Positions 25,201 through 33,533 of a DNA stretch of 64,000 bases are shown here, piece after piece. This stretch comes from an uncultured Ruminococcus sp. Lineage in GTDB: Bacteria > Bacillota > Clostridia > Lachnospirales > Lachnospiraceae. The notes under the pieces are model-generated. The model ran no database searches and was not told the DNA's origin. It worked only from the letters and a program-made list of their open reading frames with translations. Location of the stretch: the NCBI GenBank assembly GCA_904418845.1, contig CAJFQC010000009.1:1-64000 (forward strand), given 5' to 3'. The position numbers and the translations under genes are program-made. Numbering within the stretch: the stretch's first letter is position 1; every line of letters begins with the position of its first letter.

Positions 25201-26320
25201 GGGCGCCAGGATTGCCTGGGCGGGAGCTTTGGACAATGTGGCAGTCGTGGGATACAACATCTATGTAGACGGCGTAAAAGTAAATACAACGCCTGTCACA
25301 GAGACAGAGTATGTGCTGTCAGGGCTGACAGGAAGCACGAAATATACTGTCACAGTGAAAGCGGTAGATGCGGCGGGAAATGAATCCGAGGCATCTGAAA
25401 CCGTGGAATTCACTACGGACGCGCCCGCGCCGGACACAACGGCTCCAAGCGCTCCTACGGACGTGAAAGTAACGGACATAACAGAGAACAGCGCGGCGGT
25501 AACATGGACAGAATCGAAAGACGATACCGGAGTCGCGGGGTACAATGTGTTCGTAAACGGAGAACTGAAAAACGCAGCAATGAAGAGAACGGCCGGACTT
25601 GTCACAGATACCCGGTATGTGCTGTCGGGACTTGCGGCAGACACGGTATATGAAGTGGAGATACAGGCTGTGGACCAAGCGGGAAACACATCGGCTTTAT
25701 CGGCTGCTGTTACGTTTGCTACACAGAGCGCTCCTGTTCAGGGAACAGTAAACAAAGACAATCTGAAGGCGAACATGGACAGAGCCGAAGCGCTGCTTGC
25801 GATGACTGCCACATACACTGCAGAGTCTCTGGCAGTTCTTCAGAATGCGTATGACGCGGCCCTGGCGGCATATAACGATGCAGGCGCCTCACAGGCGCTG
25901 ATAGACGAAAGAAATACAGCCCTTATGAATGCGATAAACGCTCTTGCAGAGGCAGAGCCCGGAAGCGGCGGGAATGGACAGACCGGAGGCAATGGACAGA
26001 CGGGTGGAAACGGACAGACAGGCGGGAATGGACAGACGGGTGGAAACGGACAGACCGGAGGCAATGGACAGACGGGTGGAAACGGACAGACCGGAGGCAA
26101 TGGACAGACCGGAGGCAATGGACAGACCGGAGGCAATGGACAGACTGATGGAACGGGAACCCAGACCAGCGGGAACACTACAGGAAGCGCAGATGCGAAG
26201 AGTGCAAACAGAGCGCCGATTACAGGAGATACAGCGAATCTGGCAGGAAGCATAGCTGTTCTGGCCGCATCATGTGCCGCGGCTATTTCCGCGGCTCTGA
26301 TAAGGAGAAGAAGACATTAG
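22250..26320 (+). CDS. Large wall-anchored right-handed beta-helix protein with FN3 and FIVAR domains (putative polysaccharide lyase)
   Basis: A 1356-residue surface protein. Signal peptide 1-30 (cut near AQA). Residues 38-610 are a parallel beta-helix fold with many short N/G-rich rungs (IEIRGLELTND, VVIENNYLNNVGGDAI, KIENNIFYF), beginning YYVDSNGGNDGNNGT as in pectate-lyase-like proteins. Ig-like or hairpin repeats follow (about 615-770), a beta-sandwich (about 775-960), two FN3 domains (about 965-1055 and 1062-1160), a FIVAR-type helical domain (about 1168-1238), ten NGQTGG repeats (1242-1301) and a sorting signal PITGD, hydrophobic segment, RRRR. Next to kdu/kdg genes it probably cleaves a uronate polymer, but catalytic residues cannot be assigned. 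It could be only a binding protein. Confidence 0.72.
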   Translation: MKKRWIGGIMALVLAGTSAFSLMPAYTAQAEPQRASGTTYYVDSNGGNDGNNGTSESQAFKTLGKINSLDLGPGDQVLLKKGSVFESQWLHVQGSGSEGNPIIISTYGEGDRPKINTNGQGQWEQNYGKPLDNANHRWNGTVSSAILLKDVEYIEIRGLELTNDRDAAGNPSAETAKKYNAADCMDRTGVAGVAKDKGTLEHIVLDDLYIHDVDGNVYNKHMANGGIYFIIEKPTDDASAEIPRYEDLAIRNCRLDTVNRWGIAVGYTYNWDKFQSAEISDSVVKTYGSSDVVIENNYLNNVGGDAITTMYLDRPLIQYNVSENAAAQISFDHYTERQPVLNNQGKPTGRYQDVSAGRVAAGIWPWKCKDPVFQYNECFRTLNASNGNGDGQPWDADYGDGTNYQYNYSHGNTASTIMFCGVDSVNTTFRYNISQNEDMGPLDPAGNSGYTHVYNNTFYIKEGLTHIWSTLHSNNGPVKIENNIFYFAGNSPVHVTNWNPSGNKTYDNNLYYNVTNVPAQDQNAVKVDIGEPLFENAGTGPTGAAADKMARKHEDPNQSTEFDGYKLAEGSRAVNAGKIITDENGYAIEKDFFGNQITAVPEIGAAESTSAISLVLRSDEYTITDKTISDIPKYTTLEKFLKNVVFDNGVTVTVRDGADILDSADIIKGGVTVTLSYEGMSDVTYTVEPSADKELKSAYYEVKDAVIRVPYTAANPTTASQLKQNLTVSDTATISVLNGGSELADAEPVSAGMTVRITAENGDVNDFTIEEKNEYNWVADYTGPHNGSAGVQGNVWFAQQRNSSGGEWENLTERDKGGWPNWVVGSSWPVGVDSPVEPPIGADKDGLIGSPDGTDAAMVFRAPKDGYVSFSIKDDEPYFRHTNNGGDRVVTLMIMKNEEIIDSVELNNLDVNVPATGWINGKAGFGGILVKRGDFIRVATVSTGNTAQNTIHITPEISYMDQEVADEEAPDIPQAVRSVEVSEAGARIAWAGALDNVAVVGYNIYVDGVKVNTTPVTETEYVLSGLTGSTKYTVTVKAVDAAGNESEASETVEFTTDAPAPDTTAPSAPTDVKVTDITENSAAVTWTESKDDTGVAGYNVFVNGELKNAAMKRTAGLVTDTRYVLSGLAADTVYEVEIQAVDQAGNTSALSAAVTFATQSAPVQGTVNKDNLKANMDRAEALLAMTATYTAESLAVLQNAYDAALAAYNDAGASQALIDERNTALMNAINALAEAEPGSGGNGQTGGNGQTGGNGQTGGNGQTGGNGQTGGNGQTGGNGQTGGNGQTGGNGQTGGNGQTDGTGTQTSGNTTGSADAKSANRAPITGDTANLAGSIAVLAASCAAAISAALIRRRRH
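25973..26152 (+). repeat. Ten tandem 18-bp repeats encoding NGQTGG
   Basis: Ten in-frame copies of an 18-base unit, differing mainly at third codon positions (gga ggc aat gga cag acc and variants); the last codes NGQTDG. It forms a flexible wall-spanning stalk. The copy number is likely to vary by slippage. Confidence 0.95.
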
Positions 26321-26335
26321 GCATTGAGAATACTG

Positions 26336-26365
26336 AAAAACTCCCGTTGTTATGTGGGAGTTTTT
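26336..26365 (+). terminator. Terminator of the beta-helix protein gene
   Basis: AAAAACTCCC and its complement form a perfect 10-bp stem with a 10-base loop and a T-run. Confidence 0.85.
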
Positions 26366-26513
26366 CGTTTCTAAAGCTGCCGGTCATATTTAGTGCCTTT
26401 TGCGGGACAAAAGACCTGCGGCGGGGTTGTGCTCGTCCGGCTCCTGTGGTAAGATTTATCTAACAGTTCATATTCCAGTCGGAATGAGGGTGAGGCTTTG
26501 CGGAGGGTATGCC

Positions 26514-27089
26514 ATGATAGATGACGCGATAGAATTTGCAACGAAAGCGCATGAAGGACAGTTTCGGAAAGGAACGAGGAGGCCGTATATCGTCCACCCT
26601 ATTGAGGTGGCGGATATCGTTTCCACGATGACAGACGACGAGGAAGTGATCTGCGCGGCGGTACTCCATGATACGATCGAGGATTGCCGGGGGATTACAA
26701 AGGATGTTTTAAAACTCAGGTTCGGCAGCCGTGTGGCGGACATTGTGGTGAGGGAAAGCGAGGATAAGTCCCGTACTTGGGAAGAGCGCAAAGGCGCTAC
26801 GATCAATCGCCTTAAGGAGGCTCCTGTGGAAGTACAGATGATCGGTCTTGCAGATAAGCTATCCAATATGCGCGACATCGACAGAGATTACCCGGCGGCA
26901 GGAGACGCTCTCTGGATCCGCTTTCGTATGCAGAGCAAGGAGGCTCTCGCGTGGTATTATAAAAGTATCCGCGATGTGTTGGAAGAGGCTTTTAAAGGAG
27001 TCCCGGCATACGAGGAATACTGCCGCCTGATCGACAAAAATTTCGGCCCGGGGCCGGCGCATACGGAATGGAAACAGACGCAGACCTAA
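26514..27089 (+). CDS. HD-domain protein, small alarmone hydrolase-like
   Basis: A 191-residue metal-dependent phosphohydrolase. The motifs match the RelA/SpoT hydrolase (MESH1/SAH) family: FATKAHEGQFRKGTRRPYIV, HPIEVADI, VLHDTIEDC (HD and ED pairs), an FGSRVADIV turn and LADKLSNMRDI. It probably removes the 3' pyrophosphate of (p)ppGpp, though some of these hydrolyse other nucleotides. ATG 26514 follows CGGAGGG; an upstream in-frame start at 26400 lacks a site. Its end overlaps the convergent membrane gene by 4 bases. Confidence 0.82.
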   Translation: MIDDAIEFATKAHEGQFRKGTRRPYIVHPIEVADIVSTMTDDEEVICAAVLHDTIEDCRGITKDVLKLRFGSRVADIVVRESEDKSRTWEERKGATINRLKEAPVEVQMIGLADKLSNMRDIDRDYPAAGDALWIRFRMQSKEALAWYYKSIRDVLEEAFKGVPAYEEYCRLIDKNFGPGPAHTEWKQTQT

Positions 27090-27601
27090 GGTTCCTGAAA
27101 CAGTCCGATTTGCGGCGGCAGAAAGGTAAACAGGAAGAAGGACAGCGCAAGGAGAACGGCCATTGCGGCGATCGGCTTTCGAAGCCGGTATATTCTGTCG
27201 GACGCTTTTAGTTTCCACGCAGTATAAAACGCGGCGGCGACAGCGATAAAAAAGATCGCGATGTCTACGAAAGATACATTTTGTCCCAGGATGCCCGAGT
27301 AAGTGTAGAAGAGCACCGGGACCAGGAAAGTGCCGAGCAGACTGCCTGCAAGAAGAGCGGGGCATAAGGAAGGGTATTCCTTTCTTATGCGTGACGGCAT
27401 GAACAGTGCCCAGAGCAGAACAGGGAAGAAGACAAGTTTCATATGTTCCCATGCAGACTCGTTTACCGGGGAGAAGAGGGAGACTGCCTGGCTGTTCCCG
27501 CTCCATTCGTAGAAAAAATGTAACAGGGCGCCGAGTACAGCGGTGAAGATGAACCCTGCGATAACATAGGATATAACGGATCTTTTTGTGGTTTGTTCCA
27601 T
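27086..27601 (-). CDS. DUF6512-like integral membrane protein
   Basis: A 171-residue protein with about five membrane segments (residues 10-30, 55-70, 82-102, 110-130, 145-165). The stretch SPVNESAWEHMKLVFFPVLL between the first two helices is characteristic of a family of Firmicutes membrane proteins of unknown function that I recall as DUF6512. The 4-base overlap with the opposite HD gene means no dedicated terminator separates them. No function can be assigned. Confidence 0.72.
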   Translation of the reverse strand: MEQTTKRSVISYVIAGFIFTAVLGALLHFFYEWSGNSQAVSLFSPVNESAWEHMKLVFFPVLLWALFMPSRIRKEYPSLCPALLAGSLLGTFLVPVLFYTYSGILGQNVSFVDIAIFFIAVAAAFYTAWKLKASDRIYRLRKPIAAMAVLLALSFFLFTFLPPQIGLFQEP

Positions 27602-27691
27602 AAAATTACCCCCGTATACTGTGACAGCACAGATGCTGTATATACAGTATGCAGGGGTGATTGTTTTTATACATATTCATATATGCATATG

Positions 27692-29095
27692 TCAGTTCCA
27701 GAAGTCGGTTTTATCTTTCAATCCAATATCCGCTGCTTTGAACACTGGATCTTTTTCAGCTTTTTTTTGCTTTATATAATCGTGCATGGCGCGGATTGAC
27801 GGTCCGCCGAGTATCAGGATGACAGGCAGATTGATCAGTGCCATCAATCCCATGAGCACATCTGCGGTGTTCCATACAAGACCGAATTCCATTGTCGCGC
27901 CGGCCAGAACGATCAGCGCCGCGATGATGCGGAATCCTGTGATCAGAGCCTTGCCAGGCTTTCTTCCGCAGAGGAATTTCAATCCCATCTCAGCGTAGTA
28001 GAAGTTCCCTATCAGCGTAGTGAAGGCAAACAGACAGAGCGCGATGGTAATGAAGATGGTGCCGAATCTGCCCAGCGAGTTAGAAGCGGCGGCCTGTACC
28101 CATGTCATGCCCGCCAGGTCTTCGGACGGCGCTACTCCTGAACAGAGCAGCATGAAAGCTGTGGCAGAGCAGATGAGGAGAGTGTCGATAAAAACAGAGA
28201 GCATCTGTACCAGCCCCTGTTTCACCGGATGAGAGACAGCCGCGCTGGCTGCCGCGTTAGGAGCAGACCCCACGCCTGCTTCGTTGGAGAAGAGACCTCT
28301 CTTAATACCCTGCATAACGCAGGAACCTGCGAATCCGCCGAAGATTGCCTGAATGTCAAATGCATTCCCGAAGATGTCAGCGAACATCTGCGGGATCGCC
28401 CGGTAATGAGTTACAACGATAAAAAGAGCTACACCCAGGTAAAAGATACCCATTGCCGGGACCAGCACCCCTGTGATCTTTGAGATCTGTTTACTTCCGC
28501 CAAAGACCGATGCCGCGAAGACGAGCGCAAGGATCACGCCTACTATTATTGGAGTGGAATTTTCATTAAAGAAGCTGTATGTGCGGAAGGAATCCGCGAT
28601 GTTAAAGGAGGCCACAAGATTGAATCCGCCCATGTAGGTCATGATGAGAACGACAGCAAACAGTACCCCGATCCAGTGCTTTTTAAGTGCTGCCTGAATA
28701 TAGTAAGCCGGACCGCCGTAGGAGCTGCCGTCTTCCGCGCGGTGCTTGTAGATCTGTGCCAGTGTGCTTTCGATGAACGCAGAAGCGCTTCCCAGAATCG
28801 CGGTCAGCCACATCCAGAATACGGCTCCCGCGCCGCCGAGGCAGATGGCTGTAGAAATGCCGGCGATATTTCCGGTCCCTACGCGGGAAGCGGTGGATAC
28901 CATGAGCGCCTGGAAGGATGAAAGTCCGTTCTCATCATCGCCGGGCTGTGCCACGACACGAAGTGATTCGATGAACATGCGGAACTGTACGAACCGCGTC
29001 CGGAACGAAAACCAGATTCCTGCCGCGAGAAGCAGGATGATCAAGATATAGCTGTATAGCAGATCGCTTAATGTGTTGATAATTTCTGCAAACAT
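27692..29095 (-). CDS. alsT: Sodium:alanine/glycine symporter (AGCS family)
   Basis: A 467-residue, about 10-helix transporter that takes up alanine or glycine with sodium. The family signature appears in GTGNIAGISTAICLGGAGAV and in GLFSNEAGVGSAPNAAASA. ATG 29095 is selected since GAGGGA lies 8 bases upstream; the in-frame extension to 29179 reads through the leader. It has its own promoter and about 110 bases of leader with a hairpin near the ribosome site. Some AGCS members carry glutamine. Confidence 0.92.
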   Translation of the reverse strand: MFAEIINTLSDLLYSYILIILLLAAGIWFSFRTRFVQFRMFIESLRVVAQPGDDENGLSSFQALMVSTASRVGTGNIAGISTAICLGGAGAVFWMWLTAILGSASAFIESTLAQIYKHRAEDGSSYGGPAYYIQAALKKHWIGVLFAVVLIMTYMGGFNLVASFNIADSFRTYSFFNENSTPIIVGVILALVFAASVFGGSKQISKITGVLVPAMGIFYLGVALFIVVTHYRAIPQMFADIFGNAFDIQAIFGGFAGSCVMQGIKRGLFSNEAGVGSAPNAAASAAVSHPVKQGLVQMLSVFIDTLLICSATAFMLLCSGVAPSEDLAGMTWVQAAASNSLGRFGTIFITIALCLFAFTTLIGNFYYAEMGLKFLCGRKPGKALITGFRIIAALIVLAGATMEFGLVWNTADVLMGLMALINLPVILILGGPSIRAMHDYIKQKKAEKDPVFKAADIGLKDKTDFWN

Positions 29096-29116
29096 TATAT
29101 TTCCCTCTCTTTCTCT

Positions 29117-29139
29117 CAGCGCTGCATGACAGAGCGCTG
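29117..29139 (-). other. Leader hairpin before alsT
   Basis: CAGCGCT and AGCGCTG pair perfectly (7 bp, 9-base loop), ending about 20 bases upstream of the alsT start codon. It may affect translation; no riboswitch class could be recognised. Confidence 0.4.
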
Positions 29140-29216
29140 GCACTGATGTAGGCTTTCCGGTGTGAGAGTTTCGGTGCAAAGACCTGATATCACCGTAAAG
29201 CCACAGTCAGTTATTT

Positions 29217-29245
29217 ATTATACAACAAGGCGCTATCCTTTGCAA
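29217..29245 (-). promoter_or_regulatory. alsT promoter
   Basis: On the minus strand TTGCAA and TATAAT are spaced by 17 bases, giving a leader of about 110 bases. Confidence 0.65.
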
Positions 29246-29321
29246 CATAGGGAGGATTGTGTTATCCTATAATAGTATTTCCGTAAACAGACAAATGCTG
29301 CGAAAAAGAGGAGGAACCATC

Positions 29322-30791
29322 GTGAGATTAGATAAACTGTTAGGGCGCCTGGATTATGAAGTGGTGCAGGGGAGTGATAAGACCGAGATCACAACGCTTG
29401 CCAATGATTCGAGAAAGATTCAGGCAGGAAGTGTCTTTGTATGTATCAGCGGGGCGGTCTCCGACGGACATAAGTATGCGCACGATGTGTGTGAAAAGGG
29501 GGCTGCCGCAGTCATCGTGGAAAAGGATGTGGAAGTGCCGGAGCCTGTGACTGTTATCAAAGTATCTGATACCAGGTATGCCCTTGCCCTGATGTCAGCG
29601 GCATATTTCGGATATCCGGCGGAGAAGCTGAAAGTCATCGGCATTACCGGAACAAAGGGAAAGACGACGACCACATATATGATACGTTCCATCTTAGAAG
29701 GGGTGGGACACAAGGTCGGCCTGATCGGCACTATTGAGGCGGTCATAGGAGACAAAACGATACCTGCTGCTAATACAACACCGGAATCGTTCACCATCCA
29801 CCAGTATTTTGCGGAAATGGTGGAAGCGGGCTGTGACAGCGTGGTCATGGAGGTCTCATCACAGGGTCTGATGCTTCACCGTACGGCGGGCATCATGTTT
29901 GAGATCGGGATTTTTACCAATCTGGGGAAAGACCATATCGGGCCAAACGAGCATAAAGATTTCGACGATTACAAACGATGCAAAGCCATACTGTTCAAAC
30001 AATGTAAGCTGGGTATCGCGAATATAGATGACAAGTATTTTGGAGACATTTTCAGAGACGCCACATGCCGGACAGAGACATTTGGTTTCTCCGAGAAGGC
30101 GGCTCTTCGGGCAGAGAACGTGGAGCTTGTCTCAAGACCGGGATACTTAGGCGTAGCTTATCATGTATCAGGGCTGATGGACTTTGATGTGGAGATCGAC
30201 ATACCGGGTATGTTCAGTGTATATAATTCCCTGACCGCCATCGCGGTGTGCCGCCACTTTGGCGTACCTGCGGAGAAGATAAAAGAAGCATTGAAAAAAG
30301 CGAAGGTAAAAGGCCGGATCGAGATGATCAAAGTGTCTGATGATTTTACATTGATGATCGATTACGCGCACAATGCCATGAGTCTTGACAGTCTTCTGAC
30401 CACCCTGAAAGAGTATCATCCAAACCGTCTCGTCTGCCTTTTCGGGTGCGGAGGAAACCGTTCCAAAGACAGACGGTACGAGATGGGAGAGGTATCGGGA
30501 CGGCTTGCAGACCTGACCATCATCACATCGGACAATCCGAGATTCGAAGAGCCGCAGGATATCATCAATGATATTAAAGCAGGCATCGGCAGAACAGATG
30601 GAAACTATGTGGAAATCTGCGACCGCAAGGAAGCGATTAAATATGCGATCAAGAACGGACAGCCGGGAGATGTGATCGTGCTGGCCGGAAAAGGCCATGA
30701 GGATTATCAGGAGATCAGGGGAGTAAAACATCCCATGGATGAGCGCGTGCTCATAGCGGAGGTACTCAAAGAGCTGAAAGAAGGAAAATAG
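29322..30791 (+). CDS. murE: UDP-N-acetylmuramyl-tripeptide synthetase
   Basis: Adds the third amino acid to UDP-MurNAc-dipeptide, ATP-dependent, in the cytoplasm. 489 residues with all three Mur ligase domains: the ATP loop GITGTKGKTTT, NTTPES, SSQGL and the C-terminal GCGGNRSKDRR. The DNPR motif (SDNPRFEEP) is the one that selects meso-diaminopimelate, so the wall is likely A1-gamma. GTG at 29322 with GAGGAGG upstream. priA begins 4 bases after the stop and opens a long same-strand block. Confidence 0.95.
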   Translation: MRLDKLLGRLDYEVVQGSDKTEITTLANDSRKIQAGSVFVCISGAVSDGHKYAHDVCEKGAAAVIVEKDVEVPEPVTVIKVSDTRYALALMSAAYFGYPAEKLKVIGITGTKGKTTTTYMIRSILEGVGHKVGLIGTIEAVIGDKTIPAANTTPESFTIHQYFAEMVEAGCDSVVMEVSSQGLMLHRTAGIMFEIGIFTNLGKDHIGPNEHKDFDDYKRCKAILFKQCKLGIANIDDKYFGDIFRDATCRTETFGFSEKAALRAENVELVSRPGYLGVAYHVSGLMDFDVEIDIPGMFSVYNSLTAIAVCRHFGVPAEKIKEALKKAKVKGRIEMIKVSDDFTLMIDYAHNAMSLDSLLTTLKEYHPNRLVCLFGCGGNRSKDRRYEMGEVSGRLADLTIITSDNPRFEEPQDIINDIKAGIGRTDGNYVEICDRKEAIKYAIKNGQPGDVIVLAGKGHEDYQEIRGVKHPMDERVLIAEVLKELKEGK

Positions 30792-30795
30792 TTTC

Positions 30796-33015
30796 GTGTT
30801 TGCAGATATTATCATAGATATACAGCATGAAAAACTGGATAAAATCTTCCAGTACCGCATCCCGGGGCGGCTTGAGGGTAAGCTGGAACCAGGCATGGAG
30901 GTGCTGGTGCCTTTCGGGAATGGAAACCGGCAGATCAAGGGATATGTGACCGGATTGTCGGAGACGTGTGATTATGACCTTTCGAAAGTAAAAGACGTGG
31001 CGGACATCTCGGAGAAAGGTGTAGAGATCGAGACGAAGCTGATAGCTCTTGCCGCGTGGATGAAAGAGAATTACGGCGGGACTATGCTCCAGTCGTTAAA
31101 GACTGTGCTCCCCATCCGGCAGAAAGAGAACGCCAAGATAAGAAAGAGGCTGCGCCTTCTTCTTGACAAAGAGACCGGAGAACGTCAGCTCCATTATTAT
31201 CTGGAAAAGAACCAGAAAGCGAGGGCGCGTCTTATGGCAGCGCTCCTTGACGACAGGGAGTTAGAATACGAGCTTGTGACAAAGAAGCTTAATATCACCG
31301 TCCCGGTCATCCGGGCGCTGGAAGAGCAGAGGGTGCTCTCGGTGGAGACAGAGCAGGTCTACCGCAATCCGGTGAAACAGGCGGACGCAGAAGCGCGGAG
31401 GATCACCTATACCCAGGAGCAGAGAATGGTCATCGAGCGGTTTCAAAGGGATTATGAGACCGGGATAAGACAGACATACCTTATCCATGGCATCACGGGA
31501 AGCGGAAAGACCGAGGTATATATGGAAATGATCCGAACCGTGGTAGATATGGGGAAACAGGCCATCGTGCTCGTCCCGGAGATTGCCCTCACCTATCAGA
31601 CAGTAATGCGCTTTTACCGGCGGTTCGGAGACCGGGTGTCCATCATGAACTCCCGGCTGTCCGCAGGGGAGCGATATGACCAGATGATGCGTGCGAAGGA
31701 CGGGAAGGTGGACGTGATGATCGGTCCGCGCTCCGCTCTCTTTACTCCTTTTCCGGATCTGGGGCTCATCGTTATTGACGAGGAACATGAACCCACATAT
31801 AAGAGCGAGCAGACACCCCGGTATCACGCGCGGGAGACCGCGGTGAGAAGAGCGCAGACAGAGGGGGCGGGAGTAGTGCTCGGGAGCGCAACTCCGTCTA
31901 TGGAAGCAATGTACCGGGCGAGAAAGGGAGAGTATGTACTCTTCGAGATGAAGAGCCGTTCGGGGATGCAGCAGCTTGCAGACGTATATACTGTAGATCT
32001 GCGGGAAGAATTAAAGAGCGGGAACCGCTCGATCTTAAGCAGGAAGCTTACAGAGCTGATGCGGGACCGATTGGAAAAGAAGGAGCAGATAATGCTTTTT
32101 TTAAATCGCAGAGGCTACTCAGGGTTTCTTTCGTGCAGAGAGTGCGGACATGTGATAAAATGTCCCCACTGCAATGTGTCACTTTCCGTCCACCGGGACG
32201 GGAAGATGCGGTGTCACTACTGCGGTTATACGCGGCCAAAGGCGGGCGAATGCCCGGAATGCAGATCCCGCCATATCGGAGAGTTCCGGGCAGGAACCCA
32301 GCAGATCGAGGATATTGTAAAAGAGACATTTCCCGAGGCAAGAGTGCTGCGCATGGATATGGACACAACCCGGCAGAAGGATGCCCATGAGAAGATACTT
32401 TCTGCGTTTGCCAATGAGGAGGCGGATATTCTTGTGGGGACGCAGATGATCGTGAAAGGGCACGATTTTCCCAACGTTACTCTTGTGGGGGTACTTGCGG
32501 CGGATATGTCCTTATACACGGATGATTACCGTTCCGGCGAACGGACATTCCAGCTTCTGACCCAGGCGGCGGGACGCGCGGGAAGAGGAGAGAGAAAGGG
32601 CGAGGCGGTCATCCAGACATACAGCCCGGACCATTACGCAGTGGTGACTGCGGCGGCGCAGGACTACGAAGCATTTTATGAAGAGGAGATCTGTTACCGG
32701 GAACTGATGGGATATCCGCCTGTGGAAAACCTGCTGGCAGTATTCGTCTCCTGCGAGGATGAGGAGCTGCTGGAAAAGGGCTGCCATTACCTGAAGGAAT
32801 ACATTCTCCGTGTGAAAGGGAAAAGCGGGGCAGATGTGATCGGGCCCGCCAGTCCGGGGATCGATAAGATCAAAGACGTATACCGCCGTGTGATCTATGT
32901 AAAGGCGGCGGATTATGGCGCGCTGGTCGTGATAAAGGACAGAGTGGAACAATATATTGAGATAAATTCAGGATTTAACAAGATGCGGATACAGTTTGAT
33001 TTTAATCCGCTGTAA
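30796..33015 (+). CDS. priA: Primosomal protein N' (replication restart helicase)
   Basis: Reloads the replisome at stalled forks. 739 residues: N-terminal DNA-binding domain (FADIIIDIQHEKLDKIFQYR), Walker A GITGSGKTEVY, DEEH box (VIDEEHEPTYKSEQ), eight zinc-binding cysteines between the helicase lobes (CRECGHVIKCPHC, CHYCG, CPEC) and the C-terminal helicase lobe with QAAGRAGRGER. GTG start after AAAGGAA. Ten bases separate it from def. Confidence 0.95.
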   Translation: MFADIIIDIQHEKLDKIFQYRIPGRLEGKLEPGMEVLVPFGNGNRQIKGYVTGLSETCDYDLSKVKDVADISEKGVEIETKLIALAAWMKENYGGTMLQSLKTVLPIRQKENAKIRKRLRLLLDKETGERQLHYYLEKNQKARARLMAALLDDRELEYELVTKKLNITVPVIRALEEQRVLSVETEQVYRNPVKQADAEARRITYTQEQRMVIERFQRDYETGIRQTYLIHGITGSGKTEVYMEMIRTVVDMGKQAIVLVPEIALTYQTVMRFYRRFGDRVSIMNSRLSAGERYDQMMRAKDGKVDVMIGPRSALFTPFPDLGLIVIDEEHEPTYKSEQTPRYHARETAVRRAQTEGAGVVLGSATPSMEAMYRARKGEYVLFEMKSRSGMQQLADVYTVDLREELKSGNRSILSRKLTELMRDRLEKKEQIMLFLNRRGYSGFLSCRECGHVIKCPHCNVSLSVHRDGKMRCHYCGYTRPKAGECPECRSRHIGEFRAGTQQIEDIVKETFPEARVLRMDMDTTRQKDAHEKILSAFANEEADILVGTQMIVKGHDFPNVTLVGVLAADMSLYTDDYRSGERTFQLLTQAAGRAGRGERKGEAVIQTYSPDHYAVVTAAAQDYEAFYEEEICYRELMGYPPVENLLAVFVSCEDEELLEKGCHYLKEYILRVKGKSGADVIGPASPGIDKIKDVYRRVIYVKAADYGALVVIKDRVEQYIEINSGFNKMRIQFDFNPL

Positions 33016-33025
33016 GGAGGAAACT

Positions 33026-33529
33026 ATGGGAATCAGAGAAGTAAGAGAGATCGGAGACGATATACTGACAAAGCAGTGCAAAGACGTGTCGAAGATGACC
33101 CTTCGGACAAAGATCCTCATCGGAGATATGCTGGATACGATGTACGAGAAATGCGGCGTTGGCCTTGCGGCCCCGCAGGTGGGTGTCTTAAAGAAGATCG
33201 TGGTCATTGATGTGGGAGAAGGACCGGCCGTGCTCATCAACCCGGAGATCATCGAGACATACGGAGAGCAGACCGGGGAGGAAGGCTGCCTGAGCGTCCC
33301 GGGGAAATGGGGCATTGTCACTCGGCCGGCAAAGGTGAAGGTACGAGCCCTGAATCAGGATATGGAGCCTTTTGAGATGGAGGGCGAAGGACTTCTGGCG
33401 AGGGCGATCTGTCATGAGATCGATCACCTTCGCGGAGAGCTTTATGTAGATAAGACGGAGGACGGTCTCCACGATACGGCTTATGAAGAGTATGACGAAG
33501 AGGCCGGTGGAGAAGAAACGGAGGAATAA
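33026..33529 (+). CDS. def: Peptide deformylase
   Basis: Removes the N-formyl group from new proteins. 167 residues with the three motifs: GVGLAAPQVG, EEGCLSVPG and CHEIDHLRG (metal ligands Cys in EGCLS and both His in HEIDH). The ATG at 33026 sits behind AAGGAGG. A 17-residue acidic tail ends just before fmt, which works one step earlier in the same formylation cycle. Confidence 0.95.
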   Translation: MGIREVREIGDDILTKQCKDVSKMTLRTKILIGDMLDTMYEKCGVGLAAPQVGVLKKIVVIDVGEGPAVLINPEIIETYGEQTGEEGCLSVPGKWGIVTRPAKVKVRALNQDMEPFEMEGEGLLARAICHEIDHLRGELYVDKTEDGLHDTAYEEYDEEAGGEETEE

Positions 33530-33533
33530 AGCA

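Noticed and set aside
25973..26152. Tandem repeats as a CRISPR array
   Set aside because: Units are 18 bases, contiguous, without spacers, and in frame with the protein.
25840..26253. Antisense open frame with VCPLPP-type repeats
   Set aside because: It is only the complement of the NGQTGG coding repeat and has no start signal.
29096..29215. Glycine riboswitch before alsT
   Set aside because: Only the short AAACTCTCA fits. The GGAGAG start and the GAAGG core of the aptamer are missing.
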